From a virus, in the IMG/VR virus record IMGVR_UViG_3300037493_001133, positions 1 through 20,200 of that record: 20,200 bases of DNA, one strand, 5' to 3'. Shown in pieces: positions 1 through 8,041 of this stretch (within the stretch, counting starts at the first letter, position 1; each line of letters starts with the position of its first letter). A program made the translations under genes and the position numbers. The notes below the pieces were generated by a model. It was not told the origin of the DNA. It ran no database searches and saw nothing but the letters and a program-made list of their open reading frames with translations.

Positions 1-596
1 CGAGACGAGGTTTCTTTGCGCTGCTGAACATCAGCACCCAGCGCGGCTGCACGCGGGTCTGCGGATACGGAAGCAAGGTCGCCACCAAGTATCTTTGATG
101 CCCTGTCATAGTTGCCGACTCGGTACTGTGACACGGTTTTTCCGGCTTCAGCATCCAAGAACATTTGTGCAAACGCCGCATCCCAGTCGGGGCTTCCCTT
201 CGGGGCAACCGCGCCTGCGCGGGCTTCGAGGTTCAAGAACAATTGGTTGTCATCAACAGCCATGTCCTTGTTGATCTTGGCCTCAAGACCAAGGATCTTG
301 ATGTACGCATCCAGCGCATCCTTGGGGTTTACGTTCCCCGCGCTAGCGATCTTGTAGTAGTCCCTGCTCAAGTCTGCGAGTTCAATGAACGTGTCCTGAC
401 CCAGCTTGCCAAGCTCGCCTCGCGTAGACGTGACGGACTTGTAGAGTTGAAGCAGTTCTTTCGACATGATGTCGCGAGACTGCCCGTAGATCTTCACGAT
501 TGCATCAAGGCTCGTTTCGGTAAGTGCGGAGCTAGCACGGATCTGAGCGGACATAACCGCAGCGGACTGGGAGGCGGGAACAGTAGGGGTAGCCAT
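1..596 (-). CDS. Unknown phage protein, C-terminus beyond the window
   Basis: The frame opens at an ATG at 596 and stays open to the left edge, giving 198 codons without a stop. An AAGGAG site sits 5 bases upstream of the ATG, so the start is well supported. The product begins MATPTVPASQSAAVMSAQ and continues as mostly polar, probably helical sequence with alternating acidic and basic residues. I see no signal peptide or membrane segment. It is the last gene visible in the minus-strand structural block, directly after the glycine-zipper protein, where short-tailed phages often keep internal-core or ejection proteins. That placement is the only hint of function, and I do not recognise the family. 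The true length is unknown. Confidence 0.75.
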   Translation of the reverse strand, partial: MATPTVPASQSAAVMSAQIRASSALTETSLDAIVKIYGQSRDIMSKELLQLYKSVTSTRGELGKLGQDTFIELADLSRDYYKIASAGNVNPKDALDAYIKILGLEAKINKDMAVDDNQLFLNLEARAGAVAPKGSPDWDAAFAQMFLDAEAGKTVSQYRVGNYDRASKILGGDLASVSADPRAAALGADVQQRKETSS

Positions 597-605
597 GATG
601 TCTCC

Positions 606-1217
606 TTATCCGTTGAACAAGCCGTAGACGGAACCCTTACTACCGGCAGGAAGCTCATCCGCCATGTACTGGGAGAACTTGTCTGCTTCAGGCGTTTCCT
701 GCACGGTCATCTCGCCTTCCTTGCCACGGATACCACGCTTCTGCTGCTCTTCCATCGCACGCTGGCGAAGCATGGCCGAGTACTCGCGGTTGCGCCGCTC
801 AGCAATGGACTGAGACTGCTGCTCAGCCTGCATGCGGCCCTGGGCAACGGCATCCTGCGCCAGCTTACCCTGCATCTGCTGAGCCTGGAACACGGCAGCG
901 GGGCTCACGGTACCGGATGCGGCGAGGCGTTCGCTCTGTGCAGCCGTCTGCTGCTGGAGGGCGGCAGCGTTCTGCTGAGTGCCCATCGTCATCGAGGACT
1001 TCTCAGCCTGCGACAGACCAAGGTTGTCGCCACGCTTCAGCTTGGCAAACTGCGCCTTCTGCATAGCCTCAAGCTGCTTCTCTTCGGGAGACTTGTCGAA
1101 GTACTCGCCAGCCTTCTTGCCAGCGATGCCACCGGCCATTCCACCAATAGGACCACCAATAGCGGTCCCAGCGGCGGTTCCAAGCGTGCCACCAATCTGA
1201 CTATACATCCCGGCCAT
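606..1217 (-). CDS. Glycine-zipper protein, putative internal virion/ejection protein
   Basis: 203 aa. Residues about 9-37 are a run of GxxxG-type glycine-zipper repeats (GGTLGTAAGTAIGG then GGMAGG), a pattern able to pack as a membrane-inserting helix pair. The remainder is Gln-, Ala- and Glu-rich and strongly helical (many QQ and EEQ steps, about 60-170), and it ends in a short hydrophobic tail. Small proteins with an N-terminal glycine zipper and a Gln/Ala-rich helical body occur among phage internal or ejection proteins that cross the host envelope during DNA entry. The comparison is by general character, not by a recognised signature. An AGGTGA site lies just before the ATG. The gene starts 8 bases after the upstream stop and ends 9 bases before the next start. 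The role is inferred from the zipper and gene position. Confidence 0.7.
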   Translation of the reverse strand: MAGMYSQIGGTLGTAAGTAIGGPIGGMAGGIAGKKAGEYFDKSPEEKQLEAMQKAQFAKLKRGDNLGLSQAEKSSMTMGTQQNAAALQQQTAAQSERLAASGTVSPAAVFQAQQMQGKLAQDAVAQGRMQAEQQSQSIAERRNREYSAMLRQRAMEEQQKRGIRGKEGEMTVQETPEADKFSQYMADELPAGSKGSVYGLFNG

Positions 1218-1225
1218 CGGTCACC

Positions 1226-1966
1226 TCACCACAGAGAAAGGACGGTCGCGTTTCGTACTCGCATCCTAACGCGATGCTGCGCTTGGATGATGGAATCTGG
1301 CTGTGCGTAGAGCGGACTAGCCGTCGGCATGTTCTGGCTGTTCTGCGTCACGCGGATACGCAGCGATGCGGTATGCCACCCTGCCGTAAGATCTTTGATG
1401 CTGAAGTGCAGGTTCTGGTGGCGAGCCAGCACAGCCTCGTTGATGCCCCATGCCGTAATGGGTGAGCCACCGTAGGGAGACGGAAGTACGGACATCGGGC
1501 ACCGTCGCGTCATGCCAGCGACGGGTGTAGCGTTGTCATCGAGGAACAGGTCGGTGAAGATGCTAGGACCGACAATATCAACGCCACCAGCGACACCTTC
1601 GCGCGTGCGCCACCACGACATATGGTAGCCGATGTTGATCACCGTCACCGATGCAGGCTCGCGCTGGTACCAAGTGATGCACGCTCCAGGCACGTTGCGC
1701 TGCTTGTCGCCCACGCCCCATACTTGGTCGATGAAGTCCTGCGACTGCACAACCCCGATGCTCTGCGCGTACGCCACATCCATTGGTCGCAACATGCCGT
1801 TGAACACAAAGAACAAGGGGTTGAAGTTGGTCAATGCCTCCAAGTTCCCGTTGCTCACCTCGTACACGCTCTCACCAGCCGTAGCTGAGTAGAAGTCGCG
1901 GTTGAGCTGGTCAGCGTCTAGCGCAGCTCCATCGGAAGGGACGTAGGGCAGAGTGACGGTAGGCAT
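1226..1966 (-). CDS. Unknown virion-type protein, 246 aa
   Basis: The start is set at the ATG at 1966 (MPTVTLPYVPSDG). A GTG at 1987 would add seven residues, but it lies inside the upstream gene and lacks an SD site. The ATG has AGGAG 8 bases upstream and begins 2 bases after the upstream stop (TAG at 1969-1971). The protein alternates beta-prone stretches with aromatic residues (WYQREPASVTVINIGYHMSWW), contains a Pro/Gly-rich centre and ends in a basic segment (HRVRMRVRN). No membrane helix or catalytic motif is visible. Its place between nozzle-like and ejection-like genes suggests a tail or virion component. I do not recognise the family. Confidence 0.75.
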   Translation of the reverse strand: MPTVTLPYVPSDGAALDADQLNRDFYSATAGESVYEVSNGNLEALTNFNPLFFVFNGMLRPMDVAYAQSIGVVQSQDFIDQVWGVGDKQRNVPGACITWYQREPASVTVINIGYHMSWWRTREGVAGGVDIVGPSIFTDLFLDDNATPVAGMTRRCPMSVLPSPYGGSPITAWGINEAVLARHQNLHFSIKDLTAGWHTASLRIRVTQNSQNMPTASPLYAQPDSIIQAQHRVRMRVRNATVLSLW

Positions 1967-1968
1967 CT

Positions 1969-3522
1969 CTATCGCTCCTGAATCCACGCAGTAAGGAAGC
2001 CGCCGTTAGTCTTCAAGTCGGCAAAGCCGCTGTTTTTGCCACGCCAACCAGCGACGGAGACTTCAATGTACTGAATGACGTTGCCACCAATGTCGCCTGC
2101 AAGCGCAGCGGTATCAACCGCGAGGAAGAGCGGGACATCCTCAAAAGCAAAGTCCGTTTCTTTCTTTGCAGGTACACCACCTGGTCCGCTCAGGTAGAAG
2201 GCGTCGTTGGTGCAGAAGACCTCAGTCAGACCGTTCATCACGTTGTGGTACGCAGCCCCGTCGTACACGCGGATGGTGAAGCAGCCCATGACTGATGAAC
2301 GCAGAAGACCCGCTATCTGGCGGATGTCCCAGAGCTGCACGTTCGCCATAATGATCATCCAACCGGGGTTGGTGGCGAGGTTCCAGCCAGCACCGGAATT
2401 GGTGATGCGAAGCAGCGTACCGCTACCGGTCTGCACCGTCTCCCAGTTTCCGTTGTCGTTGAAGTTGTCGTAGATCTGCGTGTAGGTCTTAGGGTCATCA
2501 TCGCTGATGGACTTGAGGTCCAGCGTGTTGACCGCTCGCGGCAGATGCGTGCGCCGCAAAGCTCCACGCTCCAAGCTCTGGGAAGGCAGGATGTTCATGC
2601 GGTTGGCTACGACCGAGAGGCGGTTGGTGAACAGGCTTGCCTGCGACAACACCTCGTTCTCATCAAAGGACTTCACACCGCTTGCCGACATCGTTGATAC
2701 GGTGTCGCCATAGGCGTTGCACGCTAGTACGAAGATCTGCCTGTTGTAGAGGCGAACTTCGCTGCCGATGCCTGGTTGACCAGAAGAAGGCTGGTTGTCT
2801 AGGTTGCCGTCGCTCTGAGGCAGGCGTCGAACAACGACCTCGATAAGGTGGTCGCCTTCCACAACCGGTGCAGAGTACGTCAGCCTCACCGGCTTAGCAG
2901 CACCACCAATGCCCTCGGTGTTCTGCACTGTCCGCAGATGACGGTAGTCGTAGTTGTCGGTGTCCGCTGTGCCCTTGTAAAGCATCTGGTTGGTCGGGTC
3001 AGGGTAGATGTTCGACCCCGTGATGGTTTCCTCAACGACGGAACCGTCGATGCGGATAGCAAACTGTACGCGAGCCTCGTCCTCAGACGGAGTAGTTGGC
3101 GTGACCAACGAGGTTCCAGTGCCCTTAAACGTCGCGTACTGCGTCATCCCAACGATCCAGAGCACATCCTCCCCAGTCGTAATGTCTACCTTCATAGACG
3201 AGATGGGTTGCCACGCGATGCTGTAGTCCACCGAAGTGCCGTTCTCAAACCACCCGCTAGGCGAGGCAGCACTGACCGCAGCACCGAAGCCAGGGTCTAC
3301 TGTCCCTGCGTTCAGCCACTTGTTTGTGTACGCACCCTTGTCGTAGGAGTAAGTGCCGTTCGCCACGTACACCTTGGCAATGGGGAACGCACCGCTACGG
3401 ATGTCCTGCTCGTTGATGCGGCCAAAGATCTTCTCAGCGATGGGCTGGTACGTCTTGTCGAGCCACGCAGGATCAACGATCTCGGAACCCTTAAACGCAC
3501 GCGGAGGGAAGACGGTGGACAT
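1969..3522 (-). CDS. Unknown structural protein, 517 aa
   Basis: Begins MSTVFPPRAFKGSEIVDPAW at an ATG 2 bases beyond the stop of the nozzle-like gene. The SD is weak (GGGGC), so translation may be coupled to the gene before it. The sequence is rich in Gly, Ser, Thr, Asn and Asp with short hydrophobic strands throughout, consistent with a mainly beta virion protein. The middle (about 285-340) is more helical and basic. There are no transmembrane segments and no recognisable enzymatic motif. The context (directly after adaptor- and nozzle-like genes, before the ejection-like protein) favours a tail component. A fibre or head-spike role cannot be excluded from sequence alone. Confidence 0.75.
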   Translation of the reverse strand: MSTVFPPRAFKGSEIVDPAWLDKTYQPIAEKIFGRINEQDIRSGAFPIAKVYVANGTYSYDKGAYTNKWLNAGTVDPGFGAAVSAASPSGWFENGTSVDYSIAWQPISSMKVDITTGEDVLWIVGMTQYATFKGTGTSLVTPTTPSEDEARVQFAIRIDGSVVEETITGSNIYPDPTNQMLYKGTADTDNYDYRHLRTVQNTEGIGGAAKPVRLTYSAPVVEGDHLIEVVVRRLPQSDGNLDNQPSSGQPGIGSEVRLYNRQIFVLACNAYGDTVSTMSASGVKSFDENEVLSQASLFTNRLSVVANRMNILPSQSLERGALRRTHLPRAVNTLDLKSISDDDPKTYTQIYDNFNDNGNWETVQTGSGTLLRITNSGAGWNLATNPGWMIIMANVQLWDIRQIAGLLRSSVMGCFTIRVYDGAAYHNVMNGLTEVFCTNDAFYLSGPGGVPAKKETDFAFEDVPLFLAVDTAALAGDIGGNVIQYIEVSVAGWRGKNSGFADLKTNGGFLTAWIQER

Positions 3523-3524
3523 GC

Positions 3525-5627
3525 TCAGCCCCGACTAATGCGTGCGCCACGGTCGGCGGCAACAACACCGTCGAACGCAAACGCAGCGATGTTGATGTAC
3601 TCAGCATCAGTCGGCGTACCGACCAGCTCAAACGCGAAGCTATCGACGCTGCGGAGCTGCATGTCAAACCGCTTCCAGTAGAGGCGAGGGCTTGCCGTCT
3701 TAGCCGTGCCCAAGATGCTGGTGGAGAAGACCGCAGCCCTGTCGTCAGCCACTAGCGTCAGTTCACCGTTGGCAACCACCTCGTCCCATCGACCGTTGCG
3801 GTAGCAGTTCACCACGATGGTTGCGCTACTGCTCTCAAGAAAGCCGACGTAGAGCGTGGCAGCGTTAAAGCGCGTGAGGCCCGCACCGTCAATCTTCAGC
3901 CACCGGCTCTTGTAGGAGAACGTCGTGATGGGCGAGGCGTAGGTGCGGTTCTCATGGTCGAGCACAACCAGCTTCTGGCCTGCCGCCTCCGACGTATGCG
4001 AGGCACCGATGATGTACTCACGCACATCCTTGGTCGCGCAGATGCTGTTGTAGAGCAGGTTGTGCCGCTGCTCGCGCCAGCCTTCACCGTCCCAGCACAG
4101 CAGGAGGTTGGGAGACGACTGGCCTGCCTCGGTCACCGCACAGAGGTACTCGCGCGTGAGCTTGTTGTAGACCGCCACGCTGCGGGATGCTCGCTGCCAA
4201 GAGAGCCTGCGGATGCTGGGCTCGATGGCATCGCTGATGTACTTCACACCGCTGCCATCAAAGGCGTAGAACCCGTCACGACCAAGCCACACAAGGACAC
4301 CAGCCCCGGTCGCAGCGATGCTCGATGGAGCCACGCACCCGATGCCGTTGGTCAACGGGTTGGAGGTAAGGACGCCGTTTGCTTCCTCGATGATGTAGAC
4401 GTTCCGCTCAGTAAACGCAAGCAGCTTCCCGTTGAACGCTGCAAGGCCGGTGACCTCGCTGCCGTTGGGGTCTGGGTAGATGTACTTGTCGGTGCGGAAC
4501 GAACCAGGGAAGCCGGGGTCGCTAATCCACACGACGCCCTGGTTCGCTGTCGTGTTGCCGATGGCAAGCCCACCCTGCCACGGGCACATCACCTTGAACG
4601 TCGGCACCGTGATGTAGTCAACCGCAGGCGCACCCAGCAGCCCGTCAGATACCTCGTCGGGCCACGAGGTCGTCTCGTTGTCAGGGATGCGGCACAGGAA
4701 GCGCGGTGTGCTGTCCCGGTGCAGCGTGTCGGGCGTGCGGTACATGATGCGCGCGACCGTGCCTGTTGGTCCCGTGGAGATGTTGTCCACCCAGAACTGT
4801 CGCGTCAGGTCATCAGCGTTGACTGCGTTGACACCAAGATCCTTGATGTCTTCCTTGTTCAGCAAGATGGTGATGTTCTCGACGTACATCGGTCGCGTCT
4901 GCTCTTGCTGGATGCGGACGGAGCCTTCTGCCGAGAGCTTGCTGCGGTTGCCGAAGCAGTCCTCGTACTGAACGTGGTAGTTCCAGTTCCCGGCAAGCAT
5001 GAGCTGAATGGCAGCGTCGTTGGCATCCGCTGCTTCAGGGACGGCTGCGGTCATGTTGCTGGAGATCGTACCGATGCCACCCGGATGGGAGTACCCAGAG
5101 TAGTTCGTTGCGCGGTTCAAGTTGCTGCTACCTGCCTGTGGGCCAATGACGGTGGGGCTACTTGGCGCACGGTCGTAGCCAAGCGTCATCAACAGCGGGT
5201 CTGTCCCAACCGTTTGGTTGCGCCGGATGTACCCGTCGTAGACAAGCGGACTGTCGTACCCGTTCGCCCATACGATGCGTCCACCCACATCGCAGAACTG
5301 GTCCGGGTACTTGTAGTTCCCAGAGTTTGTCAGCCCTTCGTGGAGCTTGGTAAACGTCAATGCCGCAAAGCCGCTCTGCTCAAACAGGGCGGTGCCAGCG
5401 CGCACCAACAGGATGTCGCGCGTGCCCTGGTCGAGCAGGGAGTGGTAGACCCCGTAGAGCCTACCACTCCATTCAAGGTTCAAGTACGGACAAGGACCAC
5501 GTACTGCCGAGAGGGTGCCGTCAGGCGAGTGCTGGAAGTTCACGATTTGGTACGCGAACGCATCCGGGGCATACGTCTTGTTGCTTTCGATGGTCGGAAG
5601 CCCGACTACCTCGCGGTTGTACGGCAT
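3525..5627 (-). CDS. Beta-propeller structural protein, putative tail nozzle/tubular protein
   Basis: 700 aa, ATG at 5627, with a weak GAGAAG ribosome site. The sequence is made of repeated short blades with hydrophobic strands and Gly/Asp turns. Examples are SGRLYGVYHSLLDQGTRDIL near 54-73 and, around residues 360-480, WISDPGFPGSF, VTGLAAFNGKLLAFTERNVYII and LVWLGRDGFYAFDGSGVKYI. This blade pattern is seen in propeller-bearing tail proteins of short-tailed phages: T7 gp12 nozzle and P22 gp10 fill the same place between adaptor and tip. Length is comparable to gp12 (about 800 aa) and greater than gp10 (about 470 aa). The adaptor-like gene lies two genes upstream. The propeller reading is fairly firm. 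Assignment as nozzle is inference, and a receptor-contact protein is an alternative. Confidence 0.65.
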   Translation of the reverse strand: MPYNREVVGLPTIESNKTYAPDAFAYQIVNFQHSPDGTLSAVRGPCPYLNLEWSGRLYGVYHSLLDQGTRDILLVRAGTALFEQSGFAALTFTKLHEGLTNSGNYKYPDQFCDVGGRIVWANGYDSPLVYDGYIRRNQTVGTDPLLMTLGYDRAPSSPTVIGPQAGSSNLNRATNYSGYSHPGGIGTISSNMTAAVPEAADANDAAIQLMLAGNWNYHVQYEDCFGNRSKLSAEGSVRIQQEQTRPMYVENITILLNKEDIKDLGVNAVNADDLTRQFWVDNISTGPTGTVARIMYRTPDTLHRDSTPRFLCRIPDNETTSWPDEVSDGLLGAPAVDYITVPTFKVMCPWQGGLAIGNTTANQGVVWISDPGFPGSFRTDKYIYPDPNGSEVTGLAAFNGKLLAFTERNVYIIEEANGVLTSNPLTNGIGCVAPSSIAATGAGVLVWLGRDGFYAFDGSGVKYISDAIEPSIRRLSWQRASRSVAVYNKLTREYLCAVTEAGQSSPNLLLCWDGEGWREQRHNLLYNSICATKDVREYIIGASHTSEAAGQKLVVLDHENRTYASPITTFSYKSRWLKIDGAGLTRFNAATLYVGFLESSSATIVVNCYRNGRWDEVVANGELTLVADDRAAVFSTSILGTAKTASPRLYWKRFDMQLRSVDSFAFELVGTPTDAEYINIAAFAFDGVVAADRGARISRG

Positions 5628-5635
5628 GGGTCTTC

Positions 5636-5989
5636 TCAGTCTCCGCTATTGGAGAAGGTAGCCTTGCGCGCCTTCTTGCTGTCAACGACTGCCGGAATCG
5701 CGTCGAGGATGGCTTCACCGTCGAACGGAGCGGATGGCTCCACCTCGACGTTCGTAGGCCAGAGAAGGTTGTCGATGTCCACCGGATGCCAGTGGCTCCG
5801 GTCGGTCCACGTATCGCCGCTGCCGACGCGGTGGTTGTTGCGGAAGCCGCTGCTGACGACGGCGTTCCACTGACCGTCCGACGCAGTCTTGACGCCAATG
5901 ACGAACCCTTCTTCGGTTTCGCCGCTGGGCCAGACGCTGATGAAGCGGTCGCCGGGAACCGGCTTCTCGTACTTCTGAGGTGAGGACAT
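5636..5989 (-). CDS. Unknown small protein between adaptor and nozzle, 117 aa
   Basis: ATG at 5989 with AGGAG 5 bases upstream, and only 8 bases separate its stop from the nozzle-like start. The N-terminal 75 residues are Trp-, Gly- and Asp-rich with a likely beta fold (SVWPSGETEEGFVIGV, TWTDRSHWHPVDIDNLLW). The C-terminus turns acidic, then Lys/Ala-rich. No membrane helix, no Cys pairs and no known motif were found. Its position between adaptor and nozzle genes suggests a tail-assembly or virion role, but the function is not recognised. Confidence 0.7.
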   Translation of the reverse strand: MSSPQKYEKPVPGDRFISVWPSGETEEGFVIGVKTASDGQWNAVVSSGFRNNHRVGSGDTWTDRSHWHPVDIDNLLWPTNVEVEPSAPFDGEAILDAIPAVVDSKKARKATFSNSGD

Positions 5990-6012
5990 GCTTCTCCTGT
6001 TGTGACTACGGG

Positions 6013-7458
6013 TCAGCTAGACATCGGCCCGAACCGCAGACCCGTAAAGCGACGGTTGGGGTAGTTCTGCACGAACCAAGGAATACCAGGGATAATGCGT
6101 GCAGGGTTTGCGTACTGCGCCTTGATCTTGGGAAGGTGCAGCGTCAGGTACCGCTGGAGATGCGTGTCCGCATCCGTCTGCTGGCGGTCCATGAGCGAGA
6201 GGTAGTAGAGGCCAAGCTCGATAAGCGCATCGTGGCAGTCAACGTGGATGGGCGGCACATCCTGGTCGTTGACAAGCTTCTTCGGGCGACGACGCACCCG
6301 CCAGTCCATCTCGTATCGACGGTCCTGGTGCGGGAAGTTCCGGTAGGCGTAGTACCCGTGGCTCTCAGGTAGACGCTTGCTGTAGTCCGGGATGACCGTA
6401 CCGTTGTCCGTGAACGAGGTAATCTCGCCGCTGACATCGGTCATCATCTGGTAGATGGACGGAGCCTCAATCGTCGGGTGCGAAGGGGTGGCTCCCGTCA
6501 CCGACCGGCGACGGTACACGCGCTTGTAGATGCCGCTGCGACCGTAGCGGAGCGTCGTGTTGTCACCGAAGTTGAGCTGCCAGTCAATCTCGGGCAGCGT
6601 CAAGATGACGGAGCCAGCGGTCACGGTGGCAGCAACCGACACGGGAGACGGTGCCGACTCCCAGAGCGGGTCGAAGCGACCGAAGTCGCTCTGTCGCTCG
6701 TCGTCCCGATAGCCCCAGCAGTACGTGAACACGTACTCAAACGTGCCGATGGGCTCTGGTCCTATCCAAGTATTCTGCAATCCTGCCGCCACGACCGGGG
6801 CACGCATGGGTGCCTCAAGGTGGTAGTGCCTGCTGCGAGCCACGTACTGCGGGCGACCAACGACGCTGCCACGGATGTTGTCGTGCTCCATGTAGCTGGA
6901 GAACGTCTCAGGCAGCGGGATGATCTGGCTAATCTCTGGGTCGTGGATCTGGCCGTAGACCACTTCCATTACGTCGTCATGGAAGAAGAACTCAGTCTGG
7001 CTCAGCCGGAAGTTCACGTTCGTGAAGCTGCCCAAGGACGACTGAATGGGACGGTCCAACGACACCAAGTACTGACCAAAGAATGGGCCTACAACCTGGT
7101 GCTCCCAGAACTCGCGGCACTTACGTCGATGCCATTCGCCACTAGAGTCCTGAAACTCGATGTCGTAGATGCCGTTCCACGTTCCATCAATGGTCGGGTT
7201 CAGCGTGCCGCTCAGCCCCAAGGTAAGGACGTAGGGGTCCGTTGTGGTCGAGATGCCGCGACCAAGGTCAGCCTGCGAGAAGTCCTTGTTTACAACCAAG
7301 TGGTCGATGTCGGGGATGATCGCAGCAGGCACATCGCTTGCCAGCCGGGAGAGCGCGAGGTTCAGAACGTCATCGAGTTCCGACGAGAAGTTCTTGGTCG
7401 TGTCCGCGTTCCACGCACGGATGGTAAGCAGACGGTCGCGCCATTCCTTCTTGTTCAT
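6013..7458 (-). CDS. Putative head-tail adaptor protein, enlarged form
   Basis: 481 aa, ATG at 7458 behind a perfect AGGAGGT site 5 bases away. The first 50 residues are helical (WRDRLLTIRAWNADTT, then LDDVLNLALSRLASDVPAAI), and residues about 405-455 form a second helical segment (DALIELGLYYLSLMDRQQTD). Between them lies a long beta-rich, aromatic-rich insert. Short-tailed phage adaptors (T7 gp11, P22 gp4) have a helical bundle that docks on the portal, but they are only about 170-200 aa. The LNLALSRLASDVP pattern and position after the capsid genes fit an adaptor, and the insert makes it unusually large. No nuclease or protease motif is seen. An alternative is another connector or tail protein. 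Confidence 0.55.
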   Translation of the reverse strand: MNKKEWRDRLLTIRAWNADTTKNFSSELDDVLNLALSRLASDVPAAIIPDIDHLVVNKDFSQADLGRGISTTTDPYVLTLGLSGTLNPTIDGTWNGIYDIEFQDSSGEWHRRKCREFWEHQVVGPFFGQYLVSLDRPIQSSLGSFTNVNFRLSQTEFFFHDDVMEVVYGQIHDPEISQIIPLPETFSSYMEHDNIRGSVVGRPQYVARSRHYHLEAPMRAPVVAAGLQNTWIGPEPIGTFEYVFTYCWGYRDDERQSDFGRFDPLWESAPSPVSVAATVTAGSVILTLPEIDWQLNFGDNTTLRYGRSGIYKRVYRRRSVTGATPSHPTIEAPSIYQMMTDVSGEITSFTDNGTVIPDYSKRLPESHGYYAYRNFPHQDRRYEMDWRVRRRPKKLVNDQDVPPIHVDCHDALIELGLYYLSLMDRQQTDADTHLQRYLTLHLPKIKAQYANPARIIPGIPWFVQNYPNRRFTGLRFGPMSS

Positions 7459-7477
7459 GCGAACCTCCTACGCCAAA

Positions 7478-7508
7478 GGGCACCGCAAGCATGTAGCCTA
7501 CGGTGCCC
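7478..7508 (-). terminator. Stem-loop between decoration and adaptor genes, possible attenuator
   Basis: On the minus strand GGGCACCG (7508-7501) pairs perfectly with CGGTGCCC (7485-7478) across a 15-base loop, and two G-U pairs could extend the stem. Only TTT follows (7477-7475) before GGCG, so the U-tract is weak. It lies wholly in the 69-base gap after the decoration gene and just ahead of the adaptor ribosome site. A partial terminator would reduce readthrough from capsid genes into tail genes. The structure is seen directly. The termination role is inferred. Confidence 0.45.
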
Positions 7509-7527
7509 CCGGTGTCGCCCCTAGAGA

Positions 7528-8013
7528 CTAGACGGACTTGATGTACGCCGAGCCAGCGACAACGCCCGCAGCGAGAGCCACAGGGTTGAACGCGACGAGG
7601 TCAACAGCACCGATGGTGCCAACGTCGAACTCGCCAGCGGCAACGCAGGAGAGAGAGCTGTTGATTGCAACGCCAGCAGCAATCCCCAACACCTTGCCAA
7701 AGCCCTCGCACTGCACGAAGCCGAAGTGCAGGTTGAGGAACAGGCTAGGCACGCTGTCAAGCGTGTACACCTGGGCCACGCCAAGGAAGCGAGCGTGAGA
7801 CGCTGCGGCCGTGGAAACGTCCGCTTCGTAGGTCGCGCTGCCGCTCTTGATCATCGTGCCCTGACCAACCTTGAAGCTGGCCCCGGAACCATTCTTGACG
7901 TAACGCCAGAACTTGGTGCCAGAAGCATCCCTGGTGGTGACCTTGTAGCCGAGCTTGTAGAGGGCGGTGGTACTGATGGCAGTGACCACATCTGCTTGAA
8001 ATTCGGGCATCAT
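7528..8013 (-). CDS. Putative capsid decoration/head-stabilising protein
   Basis: 161 aa from the ATG at 8013 (MMPEFQADVV); an ATG at 8010 is equally possible. AGGAGG lies 10 bases upstream. A longer in-frame reading to 8061 overlaps the capsid gene and starts ahead of this SD, so it is rejected. The chain is compact and beta-prone with many Gly, Ala, Ser and Val residues: KVTTRDASGTKFWRYV, FLGVAQVYTL, FGKVLGIAAGVAI, then an Ala/Gly/Val C-terminus. Small proteins of this size and character placed directly downstream of the major capsid gene are commonly decoration (cement) proteins on the outer shell. No motif proves it, so the call rests on position, size and composition. Confidence 0.6.
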   Translation of the reverse strand: MMPEFQADVVTAISTTALYKLGYKVTTRDASGTKFWRYVKNGSGASFKVGQGTMIKSGSATYEADVSTAAASHARFLGVAQVYTLDSVPSLFLNLHFGFVQCEGFGKVLGIAAGVAINSSLSCVAAGEFDVGTIGAVDLVAFNPVALAAGVVAGSAYIKSV

Positions 8014-8041
8014 GAGAGTATGACCTCCTAGTTGTTCAGGT

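Noticed and set aside
165-1310. Plus-strand frame of 381 codons opposite the glycine-zipper gene
   Set aside because: Antisense to two supported genes with good SD sites; Leu/Arg/His-rich with no domain.
3954-5873. Long open frame (639 codons) on the plus strand
   Set aside because: It lies antisense to the nozzle-like gene and the next gene. It is Arg/Val/His-rich, has no SD and shows no domain; such frames are expected opposite GC-rich coding DNA.
6478-7524. Plus-strand frame of 348 codons opposite the adaptor gene
   Set aside because: Shadow frame with no ribosome site and biased composition.
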